This document shows positions 41,071-64,000 of a stretch of 64,000 bases of DNA, one piece after another. Position 1 is the stretch's first letter; each line of letters starts with the position of its first letter. Below the pieces are notes generated by a model that saw nothing but the letters and a program-made list of their open reading frames with translations, ran no database searches and was not told the origin of the DNA. Source of the stretch: Mastigias papua (Eukaryota; Cnidaria; Scyphozoa; Rhizostomeae; Mastigiidae); NCBI GenBank assembly GCA_964019165.1, contig OZ025272.1:7272993-7336992 (forward strand), given 5' to 3'. The position numbers and the translations under genes are program-made.

Positions 41071-42884
41071 AGTTCTACGAAATTTGTTCTATAAGAGTCA
41101 TAGATAATTTTAAAACTGAATTCAATAAGCCAATCCACCGATCTGATGTGTCACATCTTCTAGATCAAACCCTATGAAGCCTTCATGGAAAGAAAACAGC
41201 ATGCTCACAATCTGTGAAAACTTTCAGGAGGTGTTTTTGCCATGACTTCTCAATGTGAAGGACAATTTTGAACTATGGAGGTACTTAGGAAACCTTTAGT
41301 ATCAACTTAAGGTGTTTCAAGAATGACTAACGAGTTGAACCCTTCAGTTTTGTTATTCCCAGCTGATAAATATGTAATTAATTAACTAATCAATCAGATG
41401 CCCCCATATCTAGATATGACTAGCCTCAGAATACGTCCTTTCTGCAAAATTTAATGCTTTTAACCAGAAGTGCATAGTCATTTCACCTACCCGCCTTACT
41501 GTTAAACATAGTTTTCAAGTCTCATTGATAACAAGTAAGTTCTTCATGCCGCCATTTTATCAATCAATGCCATTTCAGCTAAACTTAGGCCCAGTTTGGC
41601 GGCTTTTACTACCCCTCAGAAAAACCGGGTGTAAAATGAGCCTTGAGATATTCTAAATCTTTGGTTAAAATGAGTACTGTGCTAGACTTAACAGAATACT
41701 GCCGTTTTACTCAACGAAAGATGATCGTGATTGCAAGTTATGGGCTCGTATAATAGTTCGCTGTCACTACTCCATATTGAGGAGAGGAGGGAGTTCGAAC
41801 CAAGTAATTTTTAGATGTCTAGTCGCTATATTCCCTTGAAAAGTAGCAAATTAAGTACTCACCGTATGAAACAAGCTTCCTTCTGTAGAACTTCTAGCTT
41901 GTAAAGCTAATGGATACTATAACCGCATCAAAACTGGATTTAGACCTATTTTACCTAATATTACCACCCTCCAGACACGAAAAACTAATGTAAAGTGCTC
42001 TGAATGATAGTATTCAATGTATTCGAAATCTGAGGAAGACGATTAATTCAGTCAAATATTGCCATTGTACTAGTTACAAATTATTCCGCGGTCGCAAGTT
42101 ACTAGATTTTGAAGTTGGATCTACACATGGTTTGAGGCACAAACTATGATAATTTTCTTCAAAATAGAAATCGAATCTCCTCCAGATAATCCACTCACGG
42201 TACATGCGTTGCAGCTAAATCAGTTGGAGTTCATCAACTTCACGCAAAGCTCTTAAAGTACACGCTTTCAACGCTGCTTCTCAATTTGCTAACTATTCTT
42301 TCACTTGATAATTTATAAGAGAAATTTCTTGTCATTCTAGGGCACCGCCATTCATGTAAATGAAAAAGGACGGGGAAAATCAGTTGAAAATTGTCTTACT
42401 CAGTTTGTGAATTATTTGATTTTTCTGTCTTCACGCATTTGGAAGGTGTTTAGCTTGCAAAAGTTCTACAATTTTTCAATTTTCCAAGAAAAAATGCACT
42501 GCTGGCTTAGTGATAGTGGATCTCAGGGCATCCATCAGCTGTGTGCTTGAATCTATGCCTAGTTGTATGAAGATCGATTATAGCAATCCAATATAGCATT
42601 GGAATGGTGGTACCGGAACAGAGGTGACGTAATGCATGTCATCACATCACTTCGAGGCTCATTTCCAAATCGAGGTTTATGTATATCCCCTTCCGAGAAG
42701 TTTGAACTCTAATATGTTTCACTTTAGAGCAAGCTTCTGTAACTGGGTTTACACTTGCAAAGGCGAAAATACAGCGAGATATAGAATTATTGAAGTATAT
42801 ATCTTTCAGTACTGCTATCGTATTTATGACTGATCCTTTAAAGTGGAGACGATATCTAAAGTGTGCAGAGAGAACGGTTACATC
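41071..42884. other. Upstream region of the RBCK1-like gene
   Basis: No recognised coding frame. Should hold the promoter and 5' UTR, but no element can be singled out. Confidence 0.4.
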
Positions 42885-58812
<15,928 letters not shown>

Positions 58813-59435
58813 GTAAGTGATATCTATCTATCAATAGGAAAGTCAATATTACACAAATTCCTAGATTACTAGATCTTATGATATATAAGATGAGTTGAAT
58901 ACATTATGTAGAGCTATGGATCTATTTAAACATTGTAATAATAAATAAATAGTACGAATTTTCCAGCGCGATTAAGCTATCAACATAATATTACTGCAAT
59001 GAATACTTGTCCTACATAAGAAGAAAAGAGAAGAAAATGATGTAACAATATGGCTAACATTTTATACTTCACAATCCATTAAACACCCATACGTATGCTA
59101 GGTTGATTGTCGTAGGCTAGTTCATCCTTAGAAATTATATATCTTTCCCCTTGAACGTTCCTTGCAGTCGGACGTCCATGCGCCTATAGGTAATCTGTTA
59201 CAAAACCTTGCCTTTTCGCGCAAATTCAGGCTGATACTTGGCATACTGACTAAATATCTGCTGTTTCTTATTTCTTTTTTATGTGCATGCCGTATGAAGT
59301 GACTTTGTAACCATATCAATCTTAAAACAACCTATACAACACTGCCTTCAAGGATTGCTATGTATGGAAGTTATCGGACTTTGTAGAGCATCACATATAT
59401 CGTTATTCAAGATGGTATGAACCAATACACCTGCT
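58813..59435. other. RBCK1-like intron 6 start, nothing recognised
   Basis: No RING-type CxxC exon is visible here or elsewhere to 64,000. Confidence 0.4.
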
Positions 59436-59439
59436 CGTT

Positions 59440-60100
59440 TTATATGTTCGGTGTTTCGGGTGACAAGGTACTACATACCTTTGAGCTCGTGCCACTTAGC
59501 TTCATAGCACGGCCATGAAGAGCAGCTAACTTTCTGGATTGACTGTCCATTAGTTTTGAATTTATGATTCCATAATGTGAAAGAACAGGTACAATCATTG
59601 TGACACAAAGCTTATATGCAGATTTGATATCTAAGAAGCATCCTGGCTTCGACAAACAAGACTTAGCCTGCTAGAAATTCGTTTGTAGCTGGGTTCAGAA
59701 TTGGTGTTTAGATTTGACTTTGGTTTACTTCCACTCATTAATTTCTGTATGAAGTTATAGTTTCGATTTGTGTCCCCCTGTATCGAACACTTACCTCCTC
59801 ATTTGGTCGCTTTAGACACATTGGAGTCCTAAAAATCAGCACCTCCTTTTATCTTTCTCAGTATCTAGAATGAGCCAACTCATATGTATATATTTTCCTT
59901 GTCTTTTCATTCGTGAGGATTTTTCTCCGATTTGTAGCATACTTGTCCACACGATGAACAGCCGGATCATTATCATGTTTGATAATATTTGTATATGTTA
60001 CATTGATTATATCATTAAAGAATAGAACAAATTGTCCAAGGACTGAGCCCTGTGGAAAATCAGATTTTAGACATTGAGCCTCTAGTAGTACAAAATTTCA
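59440..60100 (-). mobile_element. LINE fragment, RT C-terminal half
   Basis: Minus strand: FPQGSVLGQFVLFFNDIINV (about 60040) is RT motif B. CFLDIKSAYKLCVTMIVPVL then LSHYGIINSKL (59490-59640) is the thumb region. The stretch between is broken and motif C is not seen. Confidence 0.6.
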
Positions 60101-60579
60101 GCTATGGAATCTCTCTACTAGTCGATTAGATGAATGATGATAAGCTGTGGTCTGAGTACCTCTCGTTCCCATGAGAGCCCCGTTAGGGCTACGCATAGTG
60201 GGCTTATAAGGGGGAAATAGGGTAAAAAAATTTTCTCTACTTTGGCTTTTGGCATGCACTGAGATGTCTACTGATCTCAATTCATGCTATTTAAGTTCAT
60301 TCTGAGGGCATATAATGATGCAAACTTGCCTGCAATTACCAATATTCACTCTTCGAAAATAGAAAATCCCAATTTGGTACCATGAATGCTGAAGCCACGA
60401 TTGCAAACTAGTTGTTATAAAAGTGACTTTTGAAATACACCACCATAGCAAAATTGTTGCCTAGATTCCAAATTTATGGTCTAAATTGTCCTTTAATGTT
60501 GCACCTATTAGGTAGAGGCTCTGAACTACTACCAACTCAATATTTTGAGTCCACTTTTATCTATTTGATCATAGATTTT

Positions 60580-61370
60580 ACTGTTGTGGGCCGCTACGGA
60601 TATGGGGTCCCCAAGTCAACTTTTAGAGGGAACCCTCAGCTTTCAGAGAAACGGTGGATCATTTCTAGGGATTCTCTGGGAGGCACATGGCAGCATTCAG
60701 AAGTCAAACGCCGATTCTTGCCAGTGCTCTAAGCCAAATATTCATCCTATCTCTATCACAGGGGATATTTCCTGATAGTTGGAAAATTGCAAAGGTCGCT
60801 CCTGTTTATAAAAGTAGTCCAACTGATGAGCAGTCAAATTACAGACCCATCTCTGTCTCACTTGTTGTTGCTCGTCTATTCGAAATGTAGTTTTTGACCA
60901 GATGTACTCCTTTCTTAATGATAACAAGCTCATTTGTTGAAATCAGTCAGGCTTTAGGTCGTTATAGTCAGTTGTCGGTTGCCTGCTGAAGTGCACGAAT
61001 GATTGGTATCTATACATAGACAAAGGCAGTATTACATCAATCACATTTATAGATCTAAAGACGGCCTTCGACATTGTAAATCATGAGATTCTTCTCGACA
61101 AGATTTACTTCTATAGAATAGAAGATAAGGAATTGTGCTGGTTTAGGTCTTACCTTTCACACAGAAGCAGTGTTGTAGGGTAGGTGGGCAGATCTCCACA
61201 TTTGAGGACGTAGCATGTGGGGTACCACAAGACCCATTCTTAGGGTCTCTTCTCAATGACCTACAACTATCTTTAAATCACTCTGAGGTGAAAATGTATG
61301 CAGATGACAACTGCATCTCATTTTCTTCGGACTCGGTCTCAGACATAAGCAAACTTTTAATTCTGATTTC
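60580..61370 (+). mobile_element. CR1/L2-like LINE fragment, RT core
   Basis: GIFPDSWKIAKVAPVYKSSP, SNYRPISVSLVVARLFEM (60760-60890), ITFIDLKTAFDIVNHEILLD (about 61040), GVPQDPFLGS (about 61220) and KMYADDNCISF (about 61290), in changing frames. Same family as the 33.6-kb element by motif wording. Confidence 0.75.
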
Positions 61371-61469
61371 TGGTTAAAAGGTACACCGACTTCTGTTTTT
61401 CCACTTAGTGAATCAACCCCCCCCCCCCCCCCAATTCTGCAGTACTGTTTTCTGTTACTAGGATGACTG

Positions 61470-62762
61470 AAGCCAAGAAGGTGCCCACTGCTGAATATCA
61501 GAGTACTCTAAATTTTTGCAGAGAAGATCATGATCAACAGTGTCAAATGCTTCTTTGGGATCGATGAATACTGAGACCACCATTTAGCCATTATAGGGAG
61601 AGTTGAGATTGGACGGTAATTTGATTTTTCAGTCTTATCTTCACCCTTAAAAATGGGCAACCCTTAAAAAGTCTGGAAAATGGCTAATTTCGAGAGAAGT
61701 GTTAAAAATGAAAGCTAGAGAGCTCTCGATAAAATGCATTGCAAGCTTTAGAAAATAACTAGATATTTTATCACTTCCAGAGCGATTTGATGTTTTGATT
61801 TTAACCATTGCTTCTTTGATGTCTTGTACACCTATCTCCTTAAAATTAAAGTACTTATTATGAGGGTTCAGATTGTATTTCCTTGTGACCATTGGATTTG
61901 GTACAGCTTCAATCTCGCTTGCGAGGTCCTTGCCAACTGAACAGAAATAGGCATTCATAGTATTCGCTATATCGTGCCTATTAACAATATCCCGACCGGA
62001 TTCTTTCATGTCGATCTTTTTCGATTTCGATCGCTTGTTAATGACCTGGTTATCTGTCCTCCATTACTCCTTCATGATACCTTTAGCTTTAGATATTATT
62101 TCAGAAAAGTATTGCTTTTTTGGATCAGAATTAAGTTTGTTTATGTTGTTTCTAATATGCTTATAAAAGCTCACAGGAGGTGGCGTTTTGTTTTTAATAG
62201 CAGCTCTCTTAATCTTATCTCTGCTTTGCATTAGCTTTTTCACATTTTTATTTACCCGTGGGCAGCACATCTCAGAAACCCGAACTGACTTAATAAGAGC
62301 ATGCTTGTCAATAGTAGAGGAAAAATACAGAGGACCAATGAGCGACAAGAATATCAACGTCATCAGTTTCATTCAAACCTTGCTCCCAACAAATCCCAGC
62401 GACAGTGTTAAGGAATGCATCCCTGTCAAATTTTTTCATTAATCTGGTTGTAACAATTTTGTTATCCTTTTTCAATGCACCTTCAAACTTACGAACGCGA
62501 AAAACCATAGAGTAATTACCCTTTATGATCTAAGATGGAAGATCTAGTTAACGTGACCCTAGTTGGTTCCTTAATCAAAGCTCATACAGACTGCAAATAT
62601 GCCTAGGATTATTATCAGTAGGCAATCCAAGGGCCCTTATGGTGAGATCACAGTTTGTACCCCCAAGAAGGATAGTTTCCTTTCCCTCTTTGTCGAGATA
62701 CGAGAGAACGATTTCAACCTTATTAAAGGTCCTCACACTGCGCGATCTGCAGCACGACATGA
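61470..62762 (-). mobile_element. CR1/L2-like LINE fragment, endonuclease end to RT
   Basis: Minus strand from 62760: ETILLGGTNCDLTIRALGLP (end of endonuclease; the GD Asp is Gly here), linker frames 62508-62064, then NTMNAYFCSVGKDLASEI, SGSDKISSYFLKLAM and SHFPDFLRVA (62009-61647), and FIDPKEAFDTVDHDLL (about 61530) after an internal deletion. Same family as the 33.6-kb element. Confidence 0.78.
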
Positions 62763-62769
62763 TGAAGTA

Positions 62770-62796
62770 ATCATTATCATCATTATCATCATCATT

Positions 62797-62836
<40 letters not shown>

Positions 62837-62837
62837 G

Positions 62838-62869
<32 letters not shown>

Positions 62870-62870
62870 G

Positions 62871-62908
<38 letters not shown>
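62770..62908. repeat. (ATC)n microsatellite, LINE tail
   Basis: Nearly pure ATC/ATT trinucleotides with two CAG interruptions. Best read as the 3' tail of the minus-strand LINE to its right. Confidence 0.92.
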
Positions 62909-64000
62909 ATTTATCTACAGTTGGCTATTTTCTATTTAGCTGAAAGAAGCTAATTAAGGCCAACTAATGCTAAAAGTAAAGATAAAAAAGTAAGAACGAT
63001 ATAATTACAAATAATTGTTAAATACGAACTAATCCAAAACACCTAAATTCTTAATAAGAACTTTACATAATCTGCTGTTGCAGCAGACTCCACCCCACTG
63101 TTTTATTCTCCTTTTAAATTGTTGCAAAATGTTGCTGTCTGTCAGACTATTGAACAGTGAGGACCATAAGGAGCAGCCTCTAAACTGAATGTTTTCTATG
63201 CCGTATATTGTTGTTGTTACTTTCGGCAGTTGCAAAGTATGTGGATTTCGCAGGCAAACAATAGCTACTTTTTTCTGCAAAGATATCCTTCATAAAAGTT
63301 GGATTGAGGCTGTTCTTTGTCTTGAATATTTCTATCATAAGCAGCTGCAAATTGCATCGATGAATAGTCATGGATTTATTTAAATTATTTGCACTATATT
63401 TGCATGCAATTCGCAAAGCTGTCTCATAGACCTTATTTAACTTGGATTACCCCTTCTGTCGTAGAAAATCCATGCAAGTTTACAGTATTTGAACTGCAAT
63501 TTAATGAATGCACCCGTTAGCAGTTTTAGTTTAATGGAAATCTATATAATAAGATAGTTGAGCAAGCGCATGCATTTTTTGGTGTACCTTTTTGCATAAA
63601 TCTTGGGCGTGTTTTGTGAAGCTTAACTTTTTGTCAAAAATGACATCCAAGAGTTTTGCCTATTCACTTTCTATGATAGTGTATTTGCCAATGGCAACAG
63701 CTCAATCTTTACTTTTGTTGCCAAATATCATAAGGTGGCATTTCTCTTTATGTAATTCTCTGAGAACCATTTCGCAAGTATTAAACTCCCCGTTTTCAAT
63801 CTGTTAATTATAGTATCGAGGTCCCAGTTGCATGCTTAGATAGTGGTGTGATCGGTATAATTGCAAAGGCTGGTATTTTGCACAAATAAGAAACTGAAGC
63901 TAATAAAAATATTGAACAGAAGTGGTCCTATAACTGACCCTTGCGGTACCCCTATTGAGATATCCCTATATGCACTATATGAACGATTACTTTTAACTCT
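62770..64000 (-). mobile_element. LINE 3' half with long (GAT)n tail, continues past window
   Basis: Minus strand: GVPQGSVIGPLLFNIFI (about 63940) and NYTDHTTI (motif C with YADD changed to YTDH), thumb remnants, then FRGCSLWSSLFNSLTDSNIL and WGGVCCNSRLCKVL (about 63080), matching the C-terminal box of the 27.2-kb element. The 3' UTR of about 120 bp ends in a 140-bp (GAT)n tail at 62770-62908. Confidence 0.78.

Noticed and set aside
62599..62943. 114-codon open frame with poly-Ile
   Set aside because: Translation of the (ATC)n tract; the real signal there is the minus-strand LINE.
58813..64000. RING-IBR-RING exons of the RBCK1-like gene
   Set aside because: Looked for CxxC-rich frames between AG and GT borders and found only LINE fragments; the exons are probably beyond the window.

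Overview
This is an AT-rich invertebrate nuclear genomic window with two spliced host genes and a dense load of transposable elements. I infer a cnidarian-like marine animal. The reasons are the repeat spectrum (CR1/L2-like, RTE-like and Ty3/gypsy retroelements, Penelope-like elements with a GIY-YIG endonuclease, hammerhead-like motifs, many short inverted-repeat elements) and a LUBAC-type gene. The phylum is not proven by the sequence. There are no prokaryotic features, CRISPR arrays or operons.

Host gene 1 (+ strand, 3366-31688) is a Ser/Thr protein kinase of CAMK-like aspect. I assembled it from seven coding exons whose splice phases all agree and which total 1,050 nt including the stop (349 aa). 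Lys42, the HRD Asp and the DFG-position Asp are present. The catalytic-loop Lys is Ser (HRDIS..N) and DFG is DFN, so this is a divergent kinase. Its introns hold a pogo/Tigger remnant, fold-back and TIR elements, an RTE-like LINE, a Ty3/gypsy element, a 595-codon LINE RT and another LINE.

Host gene 2 (+ strand, 42885 to beyond the window end) is a homologue of RBCK1/HOIL-1L. Six exons (1,866 nt, 622 codons, all phases consistent) encode an N-terminal region at the position of the SHARPIN PH-like fold, a disordered linker, a LUBAC-tethering-like helix, a ubiquitin-like domain and an NZF zinc finger. The tail after the NZF is HOIL-1L-like. The RING-IBR-RING part expected of HOIL-1L is not in the window and would lie past 64,000.

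The region between and inside the genes is repeat territory. 33.4-39.4 kb holds a nearly full-length two-ORF LINE lying between inverted hammerhead-like arms, a giant palindrome (37.3-38.6 kb) with two 287-bp arms, and a minus-strand Penelope-like RT. 45.7-47.9 kb holds a TA-rich palindrome and a Penelope-like RT plus GIY-YIG unit, in intron 2 of the RBCK1-like gene. 49.6-52.6 kb holds several small TIR elements. 59.4-64 kb is a pile of LINE fragments.

The most unusual pattern is a recurring module: a hammerhead-like core (CTGATGA, a short hairpin, then GAAA) in head-to-head inverted pairs with (TA)n on the outer sides. It occurs at 25.5-25.7, 33.5-37.0 and 37.6-38.3 kb, with a further tail-to-tail pair at 33.4-33.6 kb. 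Hammerhead motifs are known from Penelope-like elements. The arrangement here, and the LINE lying inside one pair, deserve a closer look.
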